From Bacteroidota bacterium (GTDB lineage Bacteria > Bacteroidota > Bacteroidia > Bacteroidales > Prolixibacteraceae), in contig JAHEYU010000005.1 in assembly GCA_023251435.1 (NCBI GenBank), positions 90,588-154,587 on the forward strand: DNA of 64,000 bases, given 5' to 3'. Numbering within the stretch: position 1 is the stretch's first letter; each line of letters begins with the position of its first letter. Below the pieces are notes generated by a model that searched no databases, had not been told where the DNA came from, and saw only the letters and a program-made list of their open reading frames with translations. A program made the translations under genes and the position numbers. This document shows, one piece after another, positions 44,750 to 53,931 of this stretch.

Positions 44750-45739
44750 ATGGAAGAATCAGTAAGAGAAAATTTATTGCACCGGTTTCTGAATAAAGAA
44801 ACATCGGAACCTGAAAATGCAGAAATCTTGAATTGGGTTTCAGCTTCTGAAGAAAACAGGGACGAATTCCGAAAGGCACATGAGATATTTCAATTAAGTA
44901 AGCGCAATAAATTTACATCAGAAATAGATATCGATACGGCCTGGAACAAATTAAGCAGCCAAATTCCAAAAGTAAAAGGCAAACCAAAAATTGTTTATCT
45001 CGATATTTTTACAAAAGTTGCAGTAGCTGTCTTAATTATTTTTGCAGTTGGATTTGGTAGTATCTGGACAAACGAACATTTCTTTGGACAAACAAAATCT
45101 GCCATTATCCAGTTCGAAGCGCCGAAAGGCGAAAAGTCTAAAATTGTTTTGGCCGATGGAAGTCTTGTCTGGCTTAATTCGCAAACTATCTTAAAGTACG
45201 ATGCCCTTAATCCCCGAAAAGTATCAATAGTTGGCGAAGCCTATTTCGAAGTCAAGACAGACCGTGCCAATCCGTTTGAAGTTTCCACAGCATCGGGCAT
45301 GAAACTAAAAGTGACAGGAACCAAATTTAATCTTCGGAATTTTGCCGGTGAAGCTTGTGTGGAAACAACCCTTGATGAAGGTGAGGTAATAATTGAAGGA
45401 ATCAATTCGGAACAACTGACCGTGTTGAAGCCTGGTCAGCAAGCAAGATACGACATTCAGAACAATCGGTTGAGTGTTAGTGAAGTTTCGACAGAGATCT
45501 ACTCACTTTGGAAAAACAACGAATTGCGCTTTGCAGATATTTCATTCTCCGAATTAGTTCCGCGAATTGAACGATGGTATGGTGTCTCCATCGACCTTGA
45601 TTCAGGAATAAGTAATAAGGATCGTTTTACGATGACAATAAAAACCGAAAGTATTCGCGAACTATTGAATATGATGAAATTAACCTCAAAATTTAACTAT
45701 GATATAAACGGAGCACAGATAAAAATACATGCAAAATAA
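44750..45739 (+). CDS. FecR-family anti-sigma factor
   Basis: This 329-residue inner-membrane regulator has a cytoplasmic N-terminal domain (about 1-80, with WVSASEENRDEFRKAHEIFQ), one membrane helix (VAVAVLIIFAVGFGSIWT, about 85-105) and a periplasmic FecR domain with the hallmark APKGEKSKIVLADGSLVWLN. The C-terminal part carries a DUF4974-type motif (LRFADISFSELVPRIERWYG). It holds the ECF sigma factor inactive until the SusC N-terminal STN domain signals that the glycan is being imported. It lies between the sigma gene and susC. Confidence 0.95.
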   Translation: MEESVRENLLHRFLNKETSEPENAEILNWVSASEENRDEFRKAHEIFQLSKRNKFTSEIDIDTAWNKLSSQIPKVKGKPKIVYLDIFTKVAVAVLIIFAVGFGSIWTNEHFFGQTKSAIIQFEAPKGEKSKIVLADGSLVWLNSQTILKYDALNPRKVSIVGEAYFEVKTDRANPFEVSTASGMKLKVTGTKFNLRNFAGEACVETTLDEGEVIIEGINSEQLTVLKPGQQARYDIQNNRLSVSEVSTEIYSLWKNNELRFADISFSELVPRIERWYGVSIDLDSGISNKDRFTMTIKTESIRELLNMMKLTSKFNYDINGAQIKIHAK

Positions 45740-45824
45740 AAAAGGAGGAAAGTGTCCTACCACTAACCTCCCCATAATCAGCATGTGATTATATTAATTA
45801 ATAACAAATTAACACTTCAAATCT

Positions 45825-48800
45825 ATGAAAAAAAAACGATGGATTCTTCATTGCAGGAGAATACCCTGTATGAAACAAATTTTTAGGATTATGAAACTAA
45901 CCACTTTCCTTTTGTTTGTAATGTTTCTTCAGGTGTCCGCAGGAGTTTTTTCGCAAAACAACGGACAGTTAAGCTTGAAGGCTGAAAAAGAGTCAGTTAA
46001 TAACATTCTTAAGTTGATTGAGGAGAAATCTGAGTACCGCTTCCTCTTCAACAGTAACAACATTGATGTAGAACGAAAAACAAACTTGAACTGTGATTCA
46101 AAGAGTATCGAAGAATTGCTGAATATGCTCTTTGAGGGAACCAATGTCAGGTATCGTTCATTTAATAACAACTATGTACTTTATGCCGAAGATGGAACAT
46201 CTACTACCCCCGCGCAACAGCAAAAATCTGTTTCCGGAAAAGTAACAGATTCATCCGGAACTTCTTTCCCCGGCGTTTCTGTAGTGGTAAAAGGAACTAC
46301 AATCGGGAACATTACAGATGAAAACGGGAATTATGTAATAACAAATGTTCCGGCCAATTCTACACTGGTATTTTCATTTGTAGGAATGAAAACACAGGAA
46401 GTTTCTGTCGGAAATAAAACCACCGTCAATGCATTAATGGAAGAAGAAACTTTGGGCATTGAAGAAGTGGTGGCAATCGGTTACGGAACCGTTAAAAAAG
46501 CGGATCTGACCGGGGCTGTTTCAGTTGTAAAAGCCGATGAGTTTAAAAATGTTGCAGCGCTTTCTGTTGGTAACGCTTTGCAAGGTTTGGTTCCGGGTGT
46601 CAACATCCGTTCGAGCGGAAACATTGGCAGCGAGCCAGTTGTGGAAATTAGGGGCCTCGGAAATTTCACGAACAACAATCCGCTGTACATTATCGATGGT
46701 TTACCAACCACCGGAAACAGGGATTTCAACGTGAATGATATTGAATCTATCCAGATATTGAAAGATGCTTCTGCAGCAGCAATTTATGGTTCGCGGGCAG
46801 CAAACGGTGTAATTATCATTGAAACAAAAAAAGGTGTTTCCGGCGAAATGAAAGTAAACTACACAGGCAAACTTAGTATTGATAATTTGCCAATGATGGA
46901 CCTGATGGGACGCGACGAATGGATCGACATAACCACCCAAGCATATCAAAATGCCATTGCACAAGGTGTTCCAGATGTTCGCAATGTTCCAAACTGGATG
47001 AATGGAAATACCGATTGGAACAAGGAAGTGTTCCGCACCGCTGCGGTTCAGGATCATAACCTCTCATTTTCAGGAGGTAGCAAGAGTGAAAAATACCTTG
47101 TTTCAATGAACTACATGGATAATCCGGGAACTGTTTATGGTACTTCAATGAATCGTTACACTTTCAGGGTAAATACTGAAGGCAAAAAGGGAATTTTAAC
47201 CATCGGCGAAAATCTGGCCATCAGTAACACATTTGTTGAAAACCAAAACTCGGTCTTCTCAAAACACATTGATGTACTTAGAATGCTTCCGATTATTCCG
47301 GTTTATGAGGAGAAAAATCCAGGTGGTTATGGCTACGGAAACGAAGCTACTGCCAGAACTTTCGGATCGAACCCGATTGGATCGGAAGACTTGATGTTCA
47401 ATAGCGACGAAAACCTTCGCATTCGTGGTAACTTATATGCAACCCTCGATCTGATTTCCGGATTGCAGTACAAAGTTAATCTTGGATACGAAACCAGCAG
47501 AGACAATCACAAATGGTTAAGAAAAGTTGGTAACTATACACTTAACCAACCTTACGATCCATCAAGCCGCTATGAGAACAAAGCAAAATTTGTTTCTTCC
47601 CTGATTGAAAATACCCTGACTTACAAAAAGGTGATTGGTAAGCACGATTTAAATGTAGTGGCCGGTAATTCCTACCAGAATTCCTATTACGAAATGATCG
47701 CCGCAGAGAAAAAGAACCTCGTAAGAGTTGGCGATCATTATTTCGATGTAATTGATGCGGGAACTACTGATCCGAATGCATGGGGAAATATTGGCGAAAG
47801 TTCACTGATATCCTATTTTGGCCGTTTGAATTACACTTTTGATGAAAAGTATATTTTAAGTGCAACTTTCCGGAGCGATGGATCTTCGAAATTTTCCAAA
47901 GGAAATAAATGGGGCTTTTTCCCATCGGTTTCTGCCGGATGGCGCATTAGCCGCGAAGACTTCTTCAACGTGGATGCAATCAGCGATTTAAAATTGCGCT
48001 TCAGCCATGGTACGCTTGGCAATGCGAATATTGGAAACTGGGACTATGTGGCTGTTCTGAATTCGTTTCCTGTAGCTGTTTTTGGCAACGACCAGCACCT
48101 GGAACCTGGAATGACCCAGATTAAGTTAGTGAATGAAAACCTGAAATGGGAAGAAAAAACACAGGATAACTTTGGATTGGACATCTCTTTCCTTGATAAT
48201 AAGTTGCAGTTTAATGCGGAGTATTTTATTTCGACTACAAAAGATGTACTTACTCCAATGCAAATATTGATGACCACCGGTAATGACGGGGGAAATCCGT
48301 ATGTTAACGCTGCAAGTCTGAGAAACAAAGGGATTGAAATCTCGGGTACCTGGAGAGAAAAGAAAGGTGATTTTGAATACTCTGTTGGCGCCAATTTAAC
48401 CAGATTAAGAAACGAAGTGCTTGAATTCGGGTACGGAAAAGTGGAACAATATACCTGGATTACAAAAACTGAAATTGGTGAACCACTTGCGATGTTCTAC
48501 ACCATAACAACCGATGGTATTTTCCAGAATGAAGCAGAAGTGCTTGCCCATAAAAATTCTACGGGTAAGGTAATTCAGCCCAATGCAAAACCTGGCGACA
48601 TCAGGTACAATGACGTGAACGACGATGGTCAGATCAACAATGACGACCGCGAAATTTGCGGTAATCCATGGCCAAAATTTGAAATTGGTTTAAACGGACA
48701 GGCATCCTATAAAAACTTCGATTTCAGCTTCGCAGGTTTTGGCTCATTTGGTCAGGACGTGTTTAACGGCGCAGCCAGCTGGATGGGTGGTTTTTCCGAC

Positions 48801-49157
48801 AATACCAACCATTTATCAGGATATAAAGGCTGGACCAAAGAAAATCCGACTGATAATCCAAGAGTACTTTATGCTGATAACCGAAATGCAAGGGGCGACC
48901 AGAATCGCTGGATTGAAAAAGGTTCCTATTTCAAGATCAGACAATTGACACTTGGCTACACCTTTGATATTCCACAGATCAAGCAGGTTTTTGACAACCT
49001 TCGTGTTTCTGTAACAGGCCAAAATCTGATAACCTTTACCAAATATACCGGCCTCGATCCTGAGTTTAAAGCACCCGACATTTGGGTTAAAGGACATGAC
49101 GACGCAGCATATCCTTCTCCTAAGTCAGTTGTATTTTCACTTTCTGTTCAATTCTAA
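45825..49157 (+). CDS. SusC-like TonB-dependent transducer with STN domain
   Basis: This 1110-residue outer-membrane receptor imports oligosaccharides using TonB energy. After a long basic signal region (to about residue 44) it has an STN signalling domain (about 45-120), a carboxypeptidase-regulatory-like domain (VSGKVTDSSGTSFPGVSVVV), the TonB-box-like region with EEVVAIGYGTVKKADLTG, a plug (about 220-330, DGLPTTGNRDFNVNDIESIQ) and a 22-strand barrel ending in SVVFSLSVQF with a terminal Phe. The STN domain and the adjacent sigma/anti-sigma genes indicate trans-envelope signalling. SusD starts 12 bp downstream. A shorter start (45870 or 45891, before KLTTFLLFVMF) is possible. Confidence 0.97.
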   Translation: MKKKRWILHCRRIPCMKQIFRIMKLTTFLLFVMFLQVSAGVFSQNNGQLSLKAEKESVNNILKLIEEKSEYRFLFNSNNIDVERKTNLNCDSKSIEELLNMLFEGTNVRYRSFNNNYVLYAEDGTSTTPAQQQKSVSGKVTDSSGTSFPGVSVVVKGTTIGNITDENGNYVITNVPANSTLVFSFVGMKTQEVSVGNKTTVNALMEEETLGIEEVVAIGYGTVKKADLTGAVSVVKADEFKNVAALSVGNALQGLVPGVNIRSSGNIGSEPVVEIRGLGNFTNNNPLYIIDGLPTTGNRDFNVNDIESIQILKDASAAAIYGSRAANGVIIIETKKGVSGEMKVNYTGKLSIDNLPMMDLMGRDEWIDITTQAYQNAIAQGVPDVRNVPNWMNGNTDWNKEVFRTAAVQDHNLSFSGGSKSEKYLVSMNYMDNPGTVYGTSMNRYTFRVNTEGKKGILTIGENLAISNTFVENQNSVFSKHIDVLRMLPIIPVYEEKNPGGYGYGNEATARTFGSNPIGSEDLMFNSDENLRIRGNLYATLDLISGLQYKVNLGYETSRDNHKWLRKVGNYTLNQPYDPSSRYENKAKFVSSLIENTLTYKKVIGKHDLNVVAGNSYQNSYYEMIAAEKKNLVRVGDHYFDVIDAGTTDPNAWGNIGESSLISYFGRLNYTFDEKYILSATFRSDGSSKFSKGNKWGFFPSVSAGWRISREDFFNVDAISDLKLRFSHGTLGNANIGNWDYVAVLNSFPVAVFGNDQHLEPGMTQIKLVNENLKWEEKTQDNFGLDISFLDNKLQFNAEYFISTTKDVLTPMQILMTTGNDGGNPYVNAASLRNKGIEISGTWREKKGDFEYSVGANLTRLRNEVLEFGYGKVEQYTWITKTEIGEPLAMFYTITTDGIFQNEAEVLAHKNSTGKVIQPNAKPGDIRYNDVNDDGQINNDDREICGNPWPKFEIGLNGQASYKNFDFSFAGFGSFGQDVFNGAASWMGGFSDNTNHLSGYKGWTKENPTDNPRVLYADNRNARGDQNRWIEKGSYFKIRQLTLGYTFDIPQIKQVFDNLRVSVTGQNLITFTKYTGLDPEFKAPDIWVKGHDDAAYPSPKSVVFSLSVQF

Positions 49158-49169
49158 TTCTGAAGTATT

Positions 49170-50720
49170 ATGAAAAAAATATTATTATATAGCTTATTTG
49201 TGGTTTTGCTGACAAGCATTTCCTGCAACGAGGAATTGATAGATATTCCTAACCCCAATTCTCCCACTACCGCCACTTTCTGGCAAAGCCCCGAAGATGC
49301 CCAGGTTGGTTTAGATGCTGTTTACAACATGTTTTACAAGCCCGGAACCTGGACAAGATGGATTTATTTCCGTTACGATCTGACTTCTGATGAAGGTTAT
49401 AGCCAAAGTCCCTGGAATGAGTTGAAAGAATGGACGCGTTTCATTTATTTCAATTACAATTTCTGGGAAGGGAATGCCTGGATGTGGCGCGACCATTACA
49501 AGGCTATTTTCAGATGCAACCAGGTTATTACGTATGTTCCTGAAATTGAGTTTAAAAATACAGGCGATAAGGACCAGATTCTTGCCCAGGCAAAATTCCT
49601 GCGTGCATTCTATTATTACAACCTGGCCCTGATGTTCGACAATGTTCCGCTGGTTCTGAATGTTTCGAGTCCGGAAGATACCCCTGAACAAAAGACCGAA
49701 GCCGAAGTTTTTGCACAGGTAATACTCGATTTGGAAGATGCTGTTAAAAGCTTGCCTGCACAATGGGGAACCGGCGATTTGGGCCGCCCGACCAAAGGTG
49801 CTGCTTATGCTCTTTTAGGAAAAGTACACATGCAAATGCGCTCTTGGCAAAAAGCAAAAGATGCTTTGGGCTGGTTAGTCGAAGGTGATGGAAAATCGAA
49901 CTACAATCTTGTTGCCAACTACAAAGACAACTTCAAACACACCACCGAAAACAATATAGAATCGGTATTTGAAATTCAGTTTTCAGATATTAACCCAAGT
50001 GGTGATGGCGATCAGGCAAATCCAAACGTAGGCTCAAACCGTGCGCAATTCTTTGCTCCACGCGGAATTGGATGGTGCGATGGACAACCAAGAAGATGGC
50101 TGGTTGATGAATACAAGAAAGAAACCACGGCTGCTGGCACTATTGACCCACGCCTTCGTGTCAACATTTTTTATCCTGAAATACAAACAGATTATCCCGG
50201 CGAAAAGATTTATGGCCGTAATTGGGAAGCTGGTTGGGGGAGTGATTGTTTCTTCAGAAAATATCAGGGTGATTATTACCGTAACCGCGAGGATTACTAT
50301 TCTCCGATTAATTTCAGGTTTATCCGTTATGCCGATGTGCTGCTGTTGTATGCAGAATGTTTGACAGAACTTTCGGCTGGCACACCTCCGGCATTGGCTG
50401 TTGAATGTGTCAACCGCGTTCGGGAACGTTCCGGACTGCCCAAATTGCAAAACAGTACCCTCTATGCAGCTACTGTTAATTCAAAAGCCGGTTTCCTGAA
50501 AAGGTTGCAGATGGAACGCTCACTTGAACTTTGTTATGAAGGCGTAAGATGGGCCGACCTGAAAAGATGGAAGCTTTGGGACACCGCAGAAGGATTGAAT
50601 GAATTGATTGGCCGCGATCCTGACTTCTCTAATTTTGTGGTAGGAAAATCAAGCAGGATGCCGATTCCACGGAGTGAAGTGGACAACAATCCAAACCTGA
50701 CACAAAATCCTTTGTACTAA
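49170..50720 (+). CDS. SusD/RagB-like glycan-binding lipoprotein
   Basis: This 516-residue outer-membrane lipoprotein (lipobox SISC at about residues 17-20) caps the SusC channel and binds glycans. The RagB/SusD pattern is clear: IDIPNPNSPTTATFWQSPED near the N-terminus, AQAKFLRAFYYYNLALMFD, GRPTKGAAYALLGKVHMQM with TPR-like helices, and the C-terminal FRYADVLLLYAE-like motif (RFIRYADVLLLYAECL) and MERSLELCYEGVRWADLKRW. It pairs with the SusC gene just upstream. Glycan specificity cannot be read from sequence. Confidence 0.96.
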   Translation: MKKILLYSLFVVLLTSISCNEELIDIPNPNSPTTATFWQSPEDAQVGLDAVYNMFYKPGTWTRWIYFRYDLTSDEGYSQSPWNELKEWTRFIYFNYNFWEGNAWMWRDHYKAIFRCNQVITYVPEIEFKNTGDKDQILAQAKFLRAFYYYNLALMFDNVPLVLNVSSPEDTPEQKTEAEVFAQVILDLEDAVKSLPAQWGTGDLGRPTKGAAYALLGKVHMQMRSWQKAKDALGWLVEGDGKSNYNLVANYKDNFKHTTENNIESVFEIQFSDINPSGDGDQANPNVGSNRAQFFAPRGIGWCDGQPRRWLVDEYKKETTAAGTIDPRLRVNIFYPEIQTDYPGEKIYGRNWEAGWGSDCFFRKYQGDYYRNREDYYSPINFRFIRYADVLLLYAECLTELSAGTPPALAVECVNRVRERSGLPKLQNSTLYAATVNSKAGFLKRLQMERSLELCYEGVRWADLKRWKLWDTAEGLNELIGRDPDFSNFVVGKSSRMPIPRSEVDNNPNLTQNPLY

Positions 50721-50746
50721 CAGACACAATACTGATATTGATAATT

Positions 50747-50776
50747 GCAGGGTCTTTCTTCACCGGAAGACCCTGC
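50747..50776 (+). terminator. Hairpin after susD, possible partial terminator
   Basis: GCAGGGTCTT (50747-50756), a 10-nt loop and AAGACCCTGC (50767-50776) form a perfect 10-bp stem 26 nt after the susD stop and just before the next gene. Only a weak T-rich stretch follows, so it may attenuate rather than stop transcription, lowering enzyme gene expression relative to susCD. Confidence 0.65.
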
Positions 50777-50792
50777 ATATTTCTCATTGATT

Positions 50793-51836
50793 ATGAACCC
50801 AACTCAATTAATTAATAAAATTTCAGTACTGGCATTTCTTATTTTGTCAGTAACAACTTTTGCCCAGCAGCCTAACCCGCCGGGGCAGGTTGAAAATCCA
50901 AAAGACGCCAAAAATCAGGCGTATCTGTTTGCCCACATGACCCATCAGGATTACGGCAGTTTGTATTATTCAGTGAGCCTGGATGGATTGCATTGGAATT
51001 CGCTGAACGGTAAGAAAAGGGTTTTCGATGAATACAAGGGACATCCGGACATTTGCAAAGGGCACGACGGAAAGTATTACATTGCAGGAAATACCAGCGA
51101 TGCTTCTCCGGAAATCAACATTTGGGTTTCTGCCGATTTGATTACCTGGGAGAAGTTCAGCACATTCACGCCTAACCTGAAAAGTACACCCGATTATTCG
51201 TACGCACTGCAGCGCATCGGTGCTCCCAAATTATTTTATGATGAAAGTTCGCAGCAATACGTGCTAACCTGGCACACGCCGCACAAAGAAGGTACTAAAG
51301 AAGACCCCGAGCGTTATTGGGCAAGTCAGCGCACCTTGTACGTTCTGTCGAAAAACCTGAAAACGTTTTCAGATCATCCAACCCGGTTGTTTGACTGGGA
51401 TATGGGAACCATCGATGTTTTCATCCGTAAAATCGGGAACCAATATTTCGCTGTCCTGAAAGATGAAACATATCCTACACTTTACTGGGTAACCGGCAAA
51501 ACCATCCGGATTGCCAAAGCACCCTCTTTACTCGGACCTTATTCTGAACCATCAGCGCCCATCAGTCCGAATTTCAGGGAAGCTCCAATGCTGATTCCTT
51601 CTCCCGACGGCAATATCTGGTACATGTATTACGAGCAGTATCCGGGTGTATCTTATGGCCTGTCAATCGCCGACAACTTGAATGGTCCCTGGTATCAGGC
51701 TTCCGGTTATACGTTTTACAGCGATTGGGATAAATACAGTTTGCCCGCTTCGGTGCGCCATGGCTGTATGATTACCATTTCAAAAGACGAATACAATAAA
51801 CTGGTCAGTCATTTCGGTATTGATCCGAAGAATTGA
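50793..51836 (+). CDS. GH43-like five-bladed beta-propeller protein, exported
   Basis: The 347-residue protein has a signal peptide (LINKISVLAFLILSVTTFAQQ) and a beta-propeller of the GH43/GH-F type. Candidate catalytic residues are the base Asp in GHPDICKGHDGK, the pKa-tuning Asp in GTIDVFI and the acid Glu in FREAPMLIPS. The start at 50793 gives a proper signal peptide; an upstream frame adds 16 residues lying over the susD-distal hairpin. It is probably periplasmic or surface-bound and removes arabinose- or xylose-type side groups, but the substrate is not certain. It is followed 49 bp later by the next GH43 gene. Confidence 0.78.
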   Translation: MNPTQLINKISVLAFLILSVTTFAQQPNPPGQVENPKDAKNQAYLFAHMTHQDYGSLYYSVSLDGLHWNSLNGKKRVFDEYKGHPDICKGHDGKYYIAGNTSDASPEINIWVSADLITWEKFSTFTPNLKSTPDYSYALQRIGAPKLFYDESSQQYVLTWHTPHKEGTKEDPERYWASQRTLYVLSKNLKTFSDHPTRLFDWDMGTIDVFIRKIGNQYFAVLKDETYPTLYWVTGKTIRIAKAPSLLGPYSEPSAPISPNFREAPMLIPSPDGNIWYMYYEQYPGVSYGLSIADNLNGPWYQASGYTFYSDWDKYSLPASVRHGCMITISKDEYNKLVSHFGIDPKN

Positions 51837-51885
51837 TTGATCATTCAAAATTATCTTTTCCCGTTTAGTGGATAAATTTACAGTT

Positions 51886-52857
51886 ATGAAAAAATATTTG
51901 TTCTCATTGATGTTTCTGATATTGGTTATGCAAGTCGTTTCCTGCAAAGCAAATGACCCTGAACAAAAACCAATTGACGATACGACCCCTGAAATTGTCA
52001 AAGTCCCGCTTGGCGATCCGTTTATCATGCTATGGGAAGGAAAATATTATGCCTACGGAACTTATTCCGACGATGGCATTGCTGTGTTCGTTTCCGACGA
52101 CCTGATCAAATGGAGCAGCACCACGAGTCTGGCATTGCACAAATCTGACGTTTGGGCCGACCGCTGGTTCTGGGCTCCCGAAGTTTATAATGTAAACGGA
52201 AAGTTCTTCATGTACTATTCGGCTAACGAGCACATTTGTGTTGCAACCAGCAACAGTCCGCTCGGGCCTTTCAAACAGGAAATCCAAAAACCAATGATTG
52301 AAGATGAAAAGTGCATCGACAATTCGCTGTTCATCGATGATGACGGGAAACCGTACCTTCTTTTCGACCGTTTTAACGATGGTCTGAATATTTGGGTGGC
52401 CGAGATGGAAAGTAACCTGATCGACCTCAAACCTGGTACAATGAAAAAGTGCATCAATGTTTCGCAGCCCTGGGAAGAAGTGTGGCCGCGGGTAAACGAA
52501 GGTTCATTCATTGTAAAAAGGAACGGAGTTTATCACATGACTTATTCGGCCAACAGCTACGAAAGTCAGTTTTATGGGGTTGGAGTGGCCACTGCAACCA
52601 ACATTACTGGTCCCTGGACAAAATATGAGGGCAATCCGATCTTTCAAAAACCCGGCGACCTTGTTGGAGTTGGACACAGCGCCATGTTCACCGATAAAGA
52701 AGGAAAGCTGCGGATTGTATTTCATGCCCACAACAGTACTGCAAAAATTCATCCGCGCCATATGTACATCAGCACTGTAAGCTTCGAAAACAAAAGTGGA
52801 AAAGAAGTAATGGCAATTGACAAAAACTTTATTGTACCAACCTGGGCCAATAAATAA
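51886..52857 (+). CDS. GH43 family glycosidase, lipoprotein
   Basis: This 323-residue lipoprotein (lipobox VVSC) is a family 43 beta-propeller hydrolase, a family that includes arabinofuranosidases and xylosidases. The catalytic triad is visible: Asp44 in LGDPFIM (base), Asp145 in KCIDNSLFIDDDGKPY and Glu205 in RVNEGSFIVK (acid). A GVGHSAMF motif, which places a propeller-centre His, is also present. I chose the ATG at 51886, since the GTG at 51868 adds residues before the signal peptide. It sits in the enzyme cluster after susCD. Confidence 0.9.
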   Translation: MKKYLFSLMFLILVMQVVSCKANDPEQKPIDDTTPEIVKVPLGDPFIMLWEGKYYAYGTYSDDGIAVFVSDDLIKWSSTTSLALHKSDVWADRWFWAPEVYNVNGKFFMYYSANEHICVATSNSPLGPFKQEIQKPMIEDEKCIDNSLFIDDDGKPYLLFDRFNDGLNIWVAEMESNLIDLKPGTMKKCINVSQPWEEVWPRVNEGSFIVKRNGVYHMTYSANSYESQFYGVGVATATNITGPWTKYEGNPIFQKPGDLVGVGHSAMFTDKEGKLRIVFHAHNSTAKIHPRHMYISTVSFENKSGKEVMAIDKNFIVPTWANK

Positions 52858-52869
52858 TCCGAAAAGAAA

Positions 52870-53916
52870 ATGAAAAATTTGATCTTGACAATACTTACCG
52901 TTTTCTTATTTGCGGGATGCAGTAAAAATGAAACTTCTGCGGGCGATAATGTGCAAAAGACATTCACCAATCCTGTTTGGGATGGAGCTGACCCATGGAT
53001 GGTCAAGCAAGGAGACGATTACATCTATTGTTTTTCGTCCAATAATTCGATTATTCTCTCCAAATCGAAAAAAATGACCAAACGCGGAGAGATGAAAAAC
53101 ATCTGGACTGCACCTGCAACTGGCTGGAATCGTGCCTGCGTGTGGGCGCCTGAAATTCATTTCATCAACAACAGGTGGTACGTTTATTATGCAGCCGGTG
53201 AGTCCGGGCCTCCGTTTATACATCAGCGAACAGGCGTGTTGCGATCGAAAACCGAAGATGTTTTCAGCGACTACGAAGACATGGAAGTTTTGTACACCGG
53301 TGATAATCCGGCCGATCCAACAAGCAATGTATGGGCGATAGACATGACCATACTTGAACACAAAGGAAAACTATACTCGATCTGGTCGGGTTGGATCAAA
53401 CAGGAAACAACTGACGCGACACCGCAACATTTGTATATTTCTGAAATGGAAAATCCATACACGATGAAAGGCAAACGCGTAAAACTTTCATCGCCTGTTG
53501 AAAGCTGGGAAACCGGCGGCCCGCTCAATCTGAACGAAGGGGCGCAGATTCTTAAAAATGGCAGCAATGTATTTGTCATTTATTCGTGCCGCGAATCGTG
53601 GCTGGTTGAATACCGGCAGGGAATGCTTCAGTTGATAGATCCCGATGGCGATTTGCTCGATCCGGCCAACTGGAAAAAGACAGGCCCGGTTTTTCAGGGG
53701 AATTCACAGGTTCACGGCGTCGGACATTGCTCGTTTGTAAAGTCGCCGGATAACACCGAAGACTGGATTATTTACCATTCGAAAAAAAGTACCACTCCGG
53801 GTTGGGAACGCGATGTGCGCATGCAACCTTTTAAATGGAATACCGATGGAACGCCTGATTTTGGAGAACCAATTCCTGCTGGTCAGAAATTGAATCTTCC
53901 TTCAGGAGAATTATAA
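52870..53916 (+). CDS. GH43 family glycosidase, lipoprotein
   Basis: This second clear GH43-type enzyme (348 aa) has a lipobox (FAGC) and the propeller triad Asp41 in DGADPWMV, Asp158 in WAIDMTILEHKGKLY and Glu223 in LNEGAQILKNG. The HGVGHCSFV motif matches the propeller-centre His. It differs strongly from its upstream neighbour, so the two probably act on different bonds of the same glycan. It begins 12 bp after the preceding stop and is translated in the same operon. Substrate uncertain. Confidence 0.9.
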   Translation: MKNLILTILTVFLFAGCSKNETSAGDNVQKTFTNPVWDGADPWMVKQGDDYIYCFSSNNSIILSKSKKMTKRGEMKNIWTAPATGWNRACVWAPEIHFINNRWYVYYAAGESGPPFIHQRTGVLRSKTEDVFSDYEDMEVLYTGDNPADPTSNVWAIDMTILEHKGKLYSIWSGWIKQETTDATPQHLYISEMENPYTMKGKRVKLSSPVESWETGGPLNLNEGAQILKNGSNVFVIYSCRESWLVEYRQGMLQLIDPDGDLLDPANWKKTGPVFQGNSQVHGVGHCSFVKSPDNTEDWIIYHSKKSTTPGWERDVRMQPFKWNTDGTPDFGEPIPAGQKLNLPSGEL

Positions 53917-53931
53917 ACCCAGAAATACAAA

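Noticed and set aside
46481..49097. Several minus-strand open frames of 60-120 residues inside susC and susD.
   Set aside because: They are antisense shadows of the long, well-conserved SusC and SusD frames.
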